Shown piece by piece: positions 35,832-47,178 of a DNA stretch of 64,000 nucleotides. The notes under the pieces are model-generated. The model was not told the origin of the DNA, searched no databases, and saw only the letters and a program-made list of their open reading frames with translations. The position numbers and the translations under genes are program-made. The DNA is from Cryptomeria japonica (lineage: Eukaryota > Streptophyta > Pinopsida > Cupressales > Cupressaceae), in assembly GCF_030272615.1 (NCBI RefSeq), contig NC_081405.1, positions 155,353,613 to 155,417,612 of the forward strand, read 5' to 3'. How positions within the stretch are numbered: position 1 is the first letter of the stretch; the number at the start of each line of letters is the position of its first letter.

Positions 35832-36500
35832 TTTAAGGACCTCGGAACTCAAACTAAATAAATATTTAAATTAACTCATTTAACACATCATCAAATATGA
35901 ATTCTTCCCAAAAATCCATATGAATATTAAAATGAAATGACAAATCACAATTACAATTGCAATTTCAAGGAGTCCAAGTGCTTATTCTAGGAAAGAGCAT
36001 ATACATAAGTTATAAGTACAAAGATGATAGACTACATGCCATGTTGATATCAATACAAGTGAAGTATATTATAAAAATTACAAATAAATAGAATACACAC
36101 GTCCTTGGTTGTTGCCAACCATATGTCATCTACTAGTTGAGGATAGGAAAATGTCTTGAGTGCTTTTTTACCCAACCATGAAGTAATTAATATGCTTCCT
36201 TAGAGTTCTTCATGACACAAAGAATCACCAAACTTACATGAAGAGCCTAGCTACCTGGAAACGATAGAAAGATGGAAGTCATGGTGCAACTTGATTCATC
36301 TACATGTACATCTATTATATGATAATACAATGACATACTATGAAGATGTGGTAGAGAAACATTTTAAGTCTTTTTTCTAGGAAATTCATCTATTTCAATG
36401 AGCTCAATTTTTACCAAAGCACTTTAAAGACATAGATTTTCCCAAAAAAAAAGGATCATCCTTCTCTATTGTTCCCATTCAACACCCCTTTTTATAAACA
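35832..36500 (-). repeat. Element G 5' LTR
   Basis: About 650-670 bp, matching 3139-3398 and 8457-8616 with an internal 240 bp that the other copy lost. The right edge is either 36484 (TGTTGAATG on minus) or 36500. Confidence 0.75.
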
Positions 36501-36714
36501 TAGCTTATTCCACACAAAATGTAACAAACACCAATGATCCTATGTTCATGCATTTTCCTATGAATATAATTCTCATTTTTTCTAAATGGCTTTTCATGTG
36601 CATCTTAGGTAAATTCACATTCTAAATGATAATTTAGTATATCTCCTACATTCATTATATGATCATTCCTATGGTTATTATTCTATGTGTTTATTCAATT
36701 CATCTTGATGCAAT
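36501..36714. other. No gene seen
   Basis: AT-rich DNA between the gypsy LTR and the 68 bp repeat; no domain or open frame of note. Confidence 0.5.
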
Positions 36715-37030
36715 CATATACATGCATTTCATAATTCTATATGGCTTTTTAATGTATTACAAAACGGATCATTTATCTGGCTTTCATATGCATTTATATC
36801 ATCAAGATGATATTATTTACACAATTTCCATATGCATTTCTATCATTCTATATGGACGTTTCAATGCATTACAGTTGAGATCATTTATACGACTTCTATA
36901 TGTATTTTTATCATTTTATATGGCTATTTCAATGCATCACAAATGAGACCATTTATATGACCTCTATATATATTCCTATCATTCTATATGGCCTTTTCAA
37001 TGCATCAATTTACAATCATTTATGAACATA
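36715..37030 (+). repeat. Diverged 68 bp tandem repeat
   Basis: Four to five copies of a unit of about 68 bp, typified by ATCATTTATACGACTTCTAT, then ATCATTCTATATGGC, then TTTCAATGCATCACA. Copies begin at roughly 36766, 36830, 36890 and 36950. The 95-codon open frame across it (36659-36946) reflects the repeat and has no domain. Confidence 0.75.
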
Positions 37031-37125
37031 ATATTAATTTTGAGATCGATAACATATTTTAAAGAAGAAAAAGAGAAGGAATATTGCATGTACATATACT
37101 GGAACTATACATATATGAGATAACA

Positions 37126-37131
<6 letters not shown>

Positions 37132-37170
<39 letters not shown>
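37132..37170. repeat. TG dinucleotide microsatellite
   Basis: About 19 uninterrupted TG units preceded by ATGTATA. Confidence 0.97.
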
Positions 37171-37173
<3 letters not shown>

Positions 37174-38847
37174 CATTCTCTATTATAACAAATTATATCC
37201 ATGTAACTTTTGAAAGGAGATAGAGAACTTTGCTAGTGTTTCTAGAGGTGACACTGGTGCTAGTGATTTGGATTATGCTAGTGAGGATGAGGCAAATAGA
37301 GATGATGGGGCATCTGGCTTAGCTATGTGTAGTGTGTGGTTTCCTCTATGGGGTGAGGGTCAAATCCCTATTCCACTTTAGTTTTAGTTTACCTCTTTCT
37401 CTCCTTTCCTTGCCTCCCTTGTACAATGGTGTATTGTAGTCACTAGGAGATATGTTGTGGTTGTTGTTGGAGAACTATTATGAACCCCCTTCTTTATTTT
37501 GGGGATTTTGGGTGATGGTTCATTTCCTACCTTCGATCCTTTTACCTTGGTTAGTGATGGGAGTTACCTTACTCTGCTTGGTGATTGTTTGAAGATGATT
37601 CTTGGCCTACTTTATGGCCTTGGGTTTCAAGCTCTTCTTGGTCTTGTGGCTCTTTCTCTTTGTTCAAGATTCAGAGCTATATTGTACCCTAGAGTGGCTT
37701 GGTTGATGGCTCTATCCATCACATTTGAATATATTTATTTTATTTGTTATGCATCTAACGTGCTTAGAGGTTCTTTGAGTAGTTTAATTTAGAGATATTT
37801 TGTTCTCTTTGTTGGATCTCCTTTTCATTTTGAGGGTGTCTATGAGATTCATGTCTTTGCTTTGATTATTGAGGTTTATACTAAAATTTTGGTTCCTATT
37901 GTTCCTGTTGAGTTGGTTTCAATGGTGGATCAAGATATGGTGGGTAGATGACTCATTTTAGTGGGGTTCCTGTCTTGATGATCCTTATGTTTCCTTTTGA
38001 ACCCCCTTTAAAGGTGTATTCTTCTTAGTTGGGTTGATTTGGTTCTCATTTACAAAGCTAGATGGAGGTTTCTATTTCTCTTTGGGAGCCTCTTGTTTCT
38101 ATTCATTCTTTCTATTTGGACAACCTTGTGCTTTCTATGGCTTCCCCTATTTATGGTTCTCTAGAGGTGGAGTTTTTGCAGTTTTGTAGTTCTGCCGAGA
38201 GTGATTCAAAGGATTTTGACACCTCTTTTGGTGTTAGTTATCTTACGGTGACTATGGATAATGCTATCTATGGACCTATTGAAGTGGTCTATAAAACTTT
38301 GTCTATAGGATTTTCAACCAGAAAAGGTTTATGGATGCCTTTCAAAACCCTCTACACTTTATTATTATAGTCCATTCTCTAATGTTAAGTGTTTGTTTGG
38401 AATGGCTAGGTGATTCAACAATTATAAGGTTAAAATGGTTTCCTTCCAAAACCATTTTTTGTGGTCTCCATCCTTTATGTTTGTCTATGTTCAAGTTGGA
38501 AAGGTTGTGAAAAGCCTTTCAATATTTTGTTGTCCAAATATTATTAGGATTGAAGATGCATAACAATACATGACAAATAGACTCCAATATATTTAAACTA
38601 CTAATGTCATAGGGTAAGGATTAACATAATAAGGTGAAAGCAGTGCTAAAGCACTATCTCTTCACCAAGAAAATTTGCAAGATCAGCAGTAAGAGCTACA
38701 TGAGCTTGATCATATCAGTCTTGAACAAATTCTTCACAAGATTTATAATTTCCAAGAGAATGGGAATAAAAATGATGAAAAACATAATAATAATCACCTT
38801 CTTTATTCTTATTATTATATTTTATTAAAGGAAATATCATATTATTA
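37171..38847. other. Unassigned region with two open frames of no known family
   Basis: Open frames at 37499-37792 (98 codons, hydrophobic, LLGDCLKMILGLLYGLGFQ) and 38062-38370 (103 codons) lie in the same strand with a T-rich coding-like texture. It may be a decayed gene or non-LTR element tail. No conserved motif could be found. 38770-38840 is an ATAATAATA-rich stretch. Confidence 0.35.
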
Positions 38848-39330
38848 TCATAATTGAGGTAAAATAATTAGTAACGAAGGAGGAGGATTATTTGATGTAG
38901 AAGCATGTTTCGATGGGTGATAGTTTCTATGTCTTGCAAAATATTCTCTCAGCATTTGAATGTTACGAGAATAATCTATAGATTTTTGAGAGTTAGGATA
39001 TCCAAAACCTTCTTTATTAAATTGTGTGGGAGGGTCCATGGGGATTTTAATTCCTTTTTCATGTTTTCCAAGTCCTTGTCTCTTATAGCCTTATTTTGAA
39101 ATCATATCATATTCAACTTCATAAGATGTTCTCAATTGTGAAGGAGATGGGCTTTCATTATGAGTTAATTTAAAATTTATTGTGTAAGGACATATAGAAG
39201 GTTCAAAGGGATAATTAGATGAAGAAGGGATATCCTTTGTAGGGAAATTGTCTTTTCTATCATAATTATTCATGTCGTCTTTAGATGGTTGAGAACAAGG
39301 GTCCTTATCATCTAAGGCTTAATATTTTCT
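38848..39330 (-). pseudogene. G-patch domain protein remnant
   Basis: Minus strand: NYDRKDNFPTKDIPSSS, SPSQLRTSYEVEYDMISK, a stop, GYKRQGLGKHEKGIKIPMDP, NKEGFGYPNS, MLREYFARHRNYH. The segment from MISK to GFGY has the G-patch pattern (hydrophobic-K-x-GY-x-x-x-GLGK-x-x-x-GI-x-x-P), with one stop where Met is expected. G-patch proteins bind RNA, and such domains also occur in some plant gypsy and retroviral polyproteins, so this may be the tail of a retroelement. Upstream the frame reaches the left edge of LTR E at 39375 and is broken there. Confidence 0.6.
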
Positions 39331-40525
39331 TAATGATATGTGAGGAGAAAGACCATGAATAAAATACTGGCATATTGTTGGCATACTTGATGAAGACAAT
39401 AATGAGGAGATTATTGGCATATGGAGATGATGATGAGATGAGAAGATGACCGGTAAAGTTGATAGAGATTGTTGGCTAGATGATGATGATATAGTTGTAA
39501 GTTGTTTGATGACTTTATTTGTATTGTCATTGATGCAAACCATGTTTTTTTAAGTCATCTAAGTCATCTAGGCCTACCTGTAAATCCTAACCGGTAGAGG
39601 AATGTGTTATACAACAACACTGCTAAGTTGTTGTAAACTGGTAAGCAGGAACAATGTGATGATCAAGATACCAGTATAGGCGATTGGTGAAGAGTTAGAT
39701 GTTGCGGTTTTAGAGTGTTGAAGACGGGAACATCCATTTATGTTCCACACTGCATCAGTAAATTCAGTGTATTGAGTGAGTTATGATTGACTATCATAAA
39801 CTTTGTGAAGAAGAATATATACCAATAATAGATCTTTAACTGGTAATGATTTATGGTTTGGCAGCGAGTCTTATCATGTTCATAACTTAGTAATGACATG
39901 TCAGAAATTGTGTGTAATGATAAGATGGTGTTTAAGCATGTACAAGGATCATATTTCTTGGGAAAAAACAAAGTGCTTAGTAGAATGTGACAAGGGTTTT
40001 ATTGCTTATCAAATCAATGTGCGGTGATGAGTGGTGATCATTCAACGGTGAAAATTATCTTGAAATTTATTGTAATGATCTGTAAATGATTTGTAATAAT
40101 CTGTATTAATTTTAAACATAAATTCATTATATTTTGAATGTAGTTAGGGTTATGTAACCGACCTAGTTGAAAAGTGTATTTAGGTCGAGTTGGAGAAGAG
40201 ATTTTGTGTCGGTGATTTGAGAAGAGTGTGTAGAACTAGATTTGAGTGTCTGCATGTGTGTAACAGAGTTGAGCTGAAAAGGATTTGTACTAGAAAGAAA
40301 GGAAGTGTTATGATCAGATCATTTGCCCTATTGTTTCCTAATAGTTACAACAGTTTGAAATCTCTTAACCGAGTAGACTTTAACAGGTCTTATTTGTAAA
40401 TCCCTTCACTGGGTGGTTCATTAGATTGAGTTTAAAAACCTCTAACAAGGTTACTCCTAATAAGGTACAGCTCCTAATAGGGCTAAGGTGAAATCCCTTG
40501 ACTGGGTGACTCCTAATAGGGTCTG

Positions 40526-41468
40526 TGTTGGAATCCAAGAACACTGAGAGGGGGTGGGGGTGAATCAGTGTTCTACTAGTTAGATAAATTTTAGCTTTAT
40601 TAAAAGCATACATACACCAATTGGTATACTGATATATACAGAATAGAAATAAGTAAAGAAACCAATAAGCCAATCACATAGATGAAAACCATAACACACA
40701 TAATTATATGTGGAAAACCTCAAAGAGGAAAACTCAAGGTGGGATTTGTGACCCACAATATTAATTCACTAGCCATATGAAGAGATATTACAAAATATAA
40801 GGGGCATGCACTTGCAGGAAGGCTTATAGCCTAGAGCACACTACTCAATCACAAAAGGAGCCTCAGTGACTACATATAAGTCTAGAGTACAATCCAGGGA
40901 AGTGCATGAATTGCTAAGACAACATCTTCTATGCCAGAATATAGTTCTGGTTAAGCTCTATCTGTTTCGGTCTAAAATCCTAAACCCTTTACTAGAATAA
41001 CCCTTACAAAAATATCCTCACATACATAGTCTCTCTGATATATTTTGCATCCTATCACATCCACATATTTTCATTTCCACCTCCATATATCAAAATGATC
41101 TAATCCAATTGACCTATATACCCTATACAACTTATCATGCCTTATGTCAGCTTACAAAGATATATACATTATCAAATTACATGTCCGCTAGATAACATAA
41201 ATACATGAATATCAAAATCAATTGTCGATGTTGGAGCCAAGAGATGTTGGCCTCCAATAATGATAACCATGTTCTAAATCATGTGGGCCTATATTGTCGG
41301 TAACCAAAGAGATCCTCCTATCTTGTCGGTACCAGTGTCGATGAAGTGTTTGTCGGTGAAGTGCCCGTCGGTATACTACTAAACCAAAACACGAAGTCAG
41401 AACAAGATACCATGTTTCCATCAATGACAACATAGTGAAACCAACCAATTGACTATCAATTGCAAACA
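40526..41468 (-). repeat. Element D 3' LTR
   Basis: 943 bp, plus-strand left edge TGTTGGAATCCAAG and right edge TTGCAAACA. Pairs with 53549-54486 (ACACTGAGAGGGGG, ATATGAAGAGATATTACAAA, GCACTTGCAGGAAG). Confidence 0.9.
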
Positions 41469-41482
41469 ATCTCCCCCTTTGG
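41469..41482 (-). other. Element D polypurine tract
   Basis: The minus strand reads CCAAAGGGGGAGAT before TGTTTGC of the LTR. The preceding TTGCCATCAATG is also shared with element C (44918-44943). Confidence 0.8.
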
Positions 41483-41704
41483 CATTGATGGCAACACTCA
41501 TGTGAAAAATGGTTTTGGTTCCATCCTACCTGCTTCCCCTGAGCTAAATATTCATCAATACAAAATACTCCATACTCCCCCTAATTTATACAACTCCTTA
41601 TATTCCTTTTTCACATCTATATCACTTTACCTTTGACATCAATTCAATCAAAGAATTCAAAAATAATGTCAAAGATCCAAAACTGTACAATGAGTAGCCT
41701 AAAA

Positions 41705-43429
41705 ATATCTTACCGGAGCTTAACAAATTTGAAATTTTTTAGGTAAGCCTTCATCAATAGCTCAAGATAAGTATCCCAACCAGATTTGAAAGTGTTGGAA
41801 ATAGATACAAGTCCATTTAACATATGTGCAAAGGAATATTTCTCATTTAACTTTGCTGCTGTGGGTTTCCCAACCATATCCATACATTCCTTCTTATTTA
41901 CACTGAATGAATCCAACAAGGGACTCACCAAGCCTCCAAGACTTCTGTCTCTCCTTATGATCTTGTCTTTTTCTTTCTCAAGAGCAAAAATCTAAGCTTC
42001 CAAAACCAAAATTTGACCATCAATGGATGTAGTCAATGAATTTAATCCATCAAAAGAATTAGCTAAACTTGCAATTTTCTCCTGAAGTTCCTTAATCATT
42101 TTATCCATATTAACTGTAAGTACATCTGTATTACAATATATCCTATAAATTTTTGTATACTGATTCAAAGAATTATCTATTAGTTTCAATTTCTCATCAA
42201 TCTTCTTATTCTCAAATTCAATCACCTAATCAAATGTAGCTCTTTTAGCCTGAGTGAACCTCTCCAATGCTTGTCGGTTTGAAATTTGTTGCAAGGATTG
42301 AAAATCCTTTGTAATGTTCTTAGTAATTATCTTAAGCTTGTCGGATGGGCTCGCGTCACTGTCAAACTTGCAATCTGGGACTAGTTTGTGTAAAATAGTG
42401 ATTGATTGATCAATAATCCTTTTATCCATAGATCCCTCCATCAATTTTTATGTAGCTATCATCATGAGTTCAATAGCAATCATCTCTACTATGTTTTTCT
42501 TTGCAGCCTTTGAGGTGTCAATTAACAACAATGATAGACCTACAATTGGTTCCCTACCAGATTCTCATTCCTTCTTTTTTGATGATATATCCTTAATAAC
42601 TTCCTCACTTGCACTAGTGGCTTTGCCACTTGGTGCAGTCTCTGCAATTGTCAGTTCCACTCTAGGAACTATAACCTCAACATGTACACTTGTATTTGAA
42701 GGACCATTGTCCTCAACATTACGATCCTATACAATATCAATCTTTTCACTCTCTATGTTTATTAGTGTCTCAATATTTGTCTATACATTTGTATCTACTA
42801 GGAGCTTATTTTCTACTATCTTAATGTCCTTCAAAATTGAGGGTAAAGCACCCACAATCCCCTTTCCTTTCCCTTCAACCAAGATGTCTGCAATATCCTT
42901 GATTGATTCCGGTGAAGTAAATAAACCTTTGTTCTCTTCAAAGAACATAACCCATGCCTTTTGAGTTTCCTTTAGTATTTCATTTACTCTTCGTAACATA
43001 AGATTTATGTCTTCCATTCAAGTGTTCTTTCTATTTCCTCTAGAGAAATAGTAACACAAACAGATAATAGTTCTTGAATTTTTATGTGTTTGTCTTCCTA
43101 TAATGCCGATATCCTTCTAGCATCTAACATATCATACAATTTTTCCAGTATTTGGTTTTCAATTTCTATTAAGGCTTTCTTATAAATATCCAAATATAAC
43201 AAAATTGCCTCCTCTACTTCTCTTTGTTTAACTTTGTCTAATCGATCATAATAAGACTATACATTCTTTAACATGCCATCCTTAGTTATTTCATCAACTA
43301 ATTTTGTACCAGTTTTTGGTGGAATGATAGTTACATTACCAGTTTGAATTACCATATCAATGTCAACCTTCTTCTTCCTTTATGTCATACCAGATGGAGC
43401 TGAAGGTGTTTCTTTTGGTGCTTTCTTCT
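41705..43429 (-). pseudogene. Element D ORF2, C-terminal part
   Basis: Minus strand, continuing from 50538 after removal of C: KVDIDMVIQTGNVTIIPP, LDKVKQREVEEAILLYLDIY, LEKLYDMLDARRISAL, then MEDINLMLRRVNEILKETQK, KRIIDQSITILHKLVPDCKF, QALERFTQAKRATFD, KKIDEKLKLIDNSLNQYTKI, MDKMIKELQEKIASLANSFD, LVSPLLDSFSVNKKECMDM. It is rich in charged heptad-like helices and probably coiled coil. A few stops and shifts. I recall uncharacterised predicted conifer proteins of this style, but could not check. Confidence 0.6.
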
Positions 43430-44917
43430 TGATAACTCAATGATGAACGGATAGTACTAACCTGATACTGAGAGGGGGGGGGGTGAATCAGTACAAACAA
43501 AAATATAGTTCTAAACCAGTTTGACAACAGACACTTCAAATGACTGGAAAACAGTGACACTAGTTTGAAACAGAGTGCAACCGGTAAAGCTAAGAGTGAC
43601 TGAGACAAGCATTAACCAGTTACTCACTTAGCTTTTCACTCAACTCAAGACTACACTACCATTTCACCCTTATACATAAACAGGTAATCTATCATCAGAT
43701 CATAATAATATCTAGTTCAACATGTTTTATTGACAGGCATAAAACACATAACCATCATATGCTTGACAGAATATAGCAAAGCATCACACATGACACACAT
43801 ATTTTTCATGTGGAAACCCAACTAGGAAAAACCACGGTGGGGATGAGTACCCACAAGCTATTTTTGAACTTTTTAGAACTCCGCTCTATTAGGAGCCTTG
43901 TCCGGTTAGAGACATTACAATAGGTTATGCTAGGAACCAATCCTGTTAGGGATCACCCAGTTAGGGGATGGCTAGAATACTCGGTTAAGGGTTAAACTCT
44001 GTTAAAGGTTACCTTGTTAAAGGATTTTAAGAACTCAATAGCTAAAGGATTTCAAACTCAATAGCTTTGAACTACCCTATTAAAGGATTTATAGCAAGCC
44101 AGTTAAGGCTACCCTGTTAAGGGATTTTCCAACTGTTGAGGTGGTTAGAGATCAAGAGGTATTAGAATGATCTGGTAACAACACTCAATGCCAATGCAGA
44201 TCCGCTTAAGCTGCTCTTTACCTTTTGCACTTACACTTTGCAGGTATCACTTCTCTTCTTTTGGTCTAGCAAGAATCACGTATCCCTTCTCTTGGATACA
44301 CACACACAACATCAACCTTATAGGAAAATAGATAGGTCAGTAGCATAAACCCTAAACCCTAAACCTGTTAGGTTAAGAAATTCAAATGGTTCAATCCTGA
44401 CCGTTGAGAACACTGCATTAAATGCAATAGTCTTGATCCAGTCTCAAGACATTCTCCATCGTCCATTTTCACTGATTTCATGGTGGTTGATAACCCATCA
44501 CACGTTATCACCATTTTATAGACTTCACACATTCCCGTGGTAGATAGGAACAATCTCCTTCATGCAAGATCCTTCACGCGCACAAGGCTGATGTGGCAAC
44601 ATGATCTGTTCTTCGTTACAATGCTAACTCATCACACAATGTCACCAGTTGAGCCACACAGGATTGAAGCACTTCAACTGGAAACCTTGGAGTTGAGACT
44701 ACCAACCGACAGTCATACAACGCTTCCATGAGCCGGTTCCCATAACCATATGTCGGTTCACCTTGAACAAACACATCGCTTCACTTTGGCACAAATGTCG
44801 GTTCACAATGTTATACCAGTTCTCACATATGCCGGTTCACACTTCTTTCAATATATTGACATCAATGACAACATACAATGTCATTATGTCCTCATATTGG
44901 TTCACATAATGCCAACA
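43430..44917 (-). repeat. Element C 3' LTR
   Basis: 1488 bp. Contains the G-run block CTGAGAGG(G)nTGAATCAGT (43466-43492), a zone of degenerate GTTAAGGGATT units (43890-44130) and a telomere-like TAAACCCTAAACCCTAAACC at 44346-44365. Confidence 0.93.
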
Positions 44918-44931
44918 ATCTCCCCCTTTGG
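44918..44931 (-). other. Element C polypurine tract
   Basis: The minus strand reads CCAAAGGGGGAGAT, immediately before TGTTGGC of the 3' LTR. Identical to D. Confidence 0.88.
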
Positions 44932-45119
44932 CATTGATGGCAATATACAAAGATATCTCTCTACTTCACATCTTCTCCCCCTTTGACAACAATGCCAAAG
45001 TGGAGGCACAAGCTTCGCTATTCCATTATGTTGCTCCCCTTGAGGAGTAGCATCCTTCAACACATCAATCCTGAAGAAAATTTTGACTATGCAATACCTG
45101 ACTGATGTAGAGCATATAC

Positions 45120-45690
45120 CTTTAGTTAACCTCCTGAAGAGGCAATACCCCTAATTCACCTCTTAGGTACATAAATGTAGCCTTTGGGAGAGGCTTGGTG
45201 AATATGTCTGCTAATTGCTCCTGATTGGAAACATGTTCCAGTGCAATCTCTTTGTTCTGAACCTTTTCCCTCAAGAAATGATACTTAAGCTCAAAGTGCT
45301 TGGTTCAAGAGTGTAAAACCAGATTTTTGGAGATATTAATTGCACTAGTATTGTCACAAAATATACTTACCAGTTCAGATACAGGAACTTTGAAGCCATT
45401 TAATATATGCTTCATCCAAATTGTCTGAGTGTAGTTCATGAAAGCTGCAACATACTCTACTTCCACTGTAGACTGAGAGATACAACTCTTCTTCTTACTC
45501 ATCCATGAGACCAGTCTACCATCGAGAAAGAATGCACCACTGGTTGTGCTTTTCCGGTCATCTATATTGCCTGCCCAATCAACATCTGTGTATACTTTCA
45601 AGTTGAAATCCTTGCTATAAGGATACCACAATCCATAGTCTCTTCAACACCTCTTTGACATACTTGGACTGATTGATAAAGATTCCATCC
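45120..45690 (-). pseudogene. Element C RNase H
   Basis: Minus strand: WYPYSKDFNLKVYTDVDWAG, DDRKSTTSGAFFL, VSWMSKKKSCISQSTVEVEY, SIFCDNTSAINISKN, then (after a stop) HFELKYHFLREKVQNKE, the end of copia pol (ADIFTKPLPKATFMYLRG). The catalytic Asp in DVDWAG and DNTSA and the Glu in VEVEY are kept, but frames are broken at 45640-45700 and 45305. Confidence 0.85.
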
Positions 45691-45699
45691 TTCATCTGT

Positions 45700-46310
45700 T
45701 GGATCTGCAGTCCAATGAAGAATTTAATCTCCCTTATGAATGACATTTCAAACTATTTCTTCATCTCATCTGCAAACTCATGACTCATCTTGTCATCTCC
45801 ACCACACATAATATCATCAACAAATACCTCATAGATTAAGATCTGATCTCCTCCAGACTTCAAGTAGATATTACTATCTTCACTTGTTCTCTCGAATCCA
45901 ATCTTCACAAGATGGGAATGCAAATGTTCATACCATGCTCTAGGTGCTTGCTTTAGCCCATATAAGGCTTTATGTAGCCTACATACCATGTCACTATCTT
46001 CAGATAGGGAAAACCCATCTGGTTTCTTAATATACACCTCTTCTTCAAGTACACCATTTAGGAATGCAAATTTTACATCCATTTGATATACTATGAAACC
46101 TTTAAAAACTGCATATGCAAGAAGCATACGAACTCCTTCCAATCTGGATATAGGAGGAAAGGTTTCTCCATAGTCTTCTCCTTCTTCATGGGCATATCCT
46201 TTGCACACCAATCTGGCTTTGTTCCTAATCATTGTGCCATCCTCATTTAGCTTATTTCTGAAAACCCATTTGGTACCAATGACATTCTTATGCTCTGGTC
46301 TGGGTACCAA
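45700..46310 (-). pseudogene. Element C reverse transcriptase
   Basis: 186-codon open piece: [92 protein letters not shown], then FVDDIMCGGDD (the YVDD motif as FVDD). This is the best-preserved RT in the window, yet the frame ends after ADEMKK and continues only in another frame. Confidence 0.88.
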
Positions 46311-46547
46311 AGACCATGTGCCATTTTTCTCTATCTAGTCAAGTTCCTCTTCCATTGCCTTGATCCAATCTTCATCTTTATGTGCCTCTTTGAATGATTT
46401 AGGCTTAAATTTAGAGATCATACATGAGTTTTCTTTGACCTTTCTTCTTGTAAGGATTCCTACATCCTTATCTCCTATGATCTTCTTAGGATCATGATTC
46501 AGCTTGACATACCGACGAATGGTCTTGATAGATTCCTCTTTCTTTTC

Positions 46548-47178
46548 TTATTCATACTCATCTCCATCAGTATCGACATCTACATATGTCGGTGTAGGAA
46601 CACTATTACTGGTACTCGGTTGACTGACAACCGGTTCCCAAAAGGTTACAACCGGTTCACTTACCGTTTTCCTCAGTTTTCTCAGAGGTTTCATCACTCT
46701 TACATTGATGCTTTCCATAATTCTCTGAGTCCTATTGGTGAAACACTTGAGAGATTTTCTCTTGGTGGAATACCCTAGGAATATTCTCTCATCACATTTT
46801 ACATCAAATTTGCTTTGGTGTTCACTCCTCTTGATGTAACATTTGCTACCAAACACTCTAAAGTAGCTAATCATAGGTGTCTTACCAGTCCAATACTCAT
46901 AAGGAGTTTTATCCTTACCTTTCTTGATGAGTACCTAGTTCATTGTGTAGACTGCAGTGCTCACCGCTTCTCTCCAAAAGGTGTGAGCTACCTTTCCTTG
47001 AATCAACATGGTTCTAGCTGCTTCAACCACAGTCTGATTATTCCTCTCTACTAGGCCATTCTGCTATGGAGTCCAGGGTGTAGACAATTGCCTCTTGATG
47101 CCATGTTCTTCACAGTACTTGTTGAATTTACCGGAAGTGAATTCTCCTCCTTGATCAAATCTCAGGCACTTGATCCTT
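46548..47178 (-). pseudogene. Element C integrase C-terminal part and linker
   Basis: Minus strand after the frameshift at about 47180: IKCLRFDQGGEFTSGKFNKY (second catalytic Asp), a stop in the TPQQNG motif, NGLVERNNQTVVEAARTMLI (catalytic Glu), AVYTMN, a stop, then MISYFRVFGSKCYIKRSEHQ, ERIFLGYSTKRKSLKCF and a Ser/Pro/Thr-rich linker. Confidence 0.85.

Larger units (their letters stand above)
3139..36500 (-). mobile_element. Element G: Ty3/gypsy retrotransposon split by A, H and J
   Basis: Pieces on the minus strand join in the correct gypsy order: LTR 35832-36500, gag about 35340-35830, protease 35109-35330, RT 34017-34900, end of RT 15907-16105, RNase H about 9300-9570, start of integrase about 8640-9290, and LTR 8457-8632 plus 3139-3398. 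The reading frame is continuous once J is removed (the GHII-type RT segment spans the J site) and once H is removed. The two LTRs match over more than 400 bp. No matching target duplication was found at the outer ends (ATCAT on the left, TAGCT or CCCTT on the right), so recombination or decay there is possible. It is heavily degenerate. Confidence 0.8.

Noticed and set aside
37499-37792. Hydrophobic 98-codon frame that could be a membrane protein
   Set aside because: No conserved motif, no neighbours of the same frame, T-rich DNA gives Leu/Phe-rich frames by chance.
42464-42964. 166-codon plus-strand frame rich in Ser/Thr/Ile
   Set aside because: Antisense shadow of element D ORF2, whose minus-strand reading rejoins across the C insertion.
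44346-44365. Interstitial telomere as a sign of chromosome fusion
   Set aside because: Under three repeats and present in both LTRs of one element, so it is part of the LTR.
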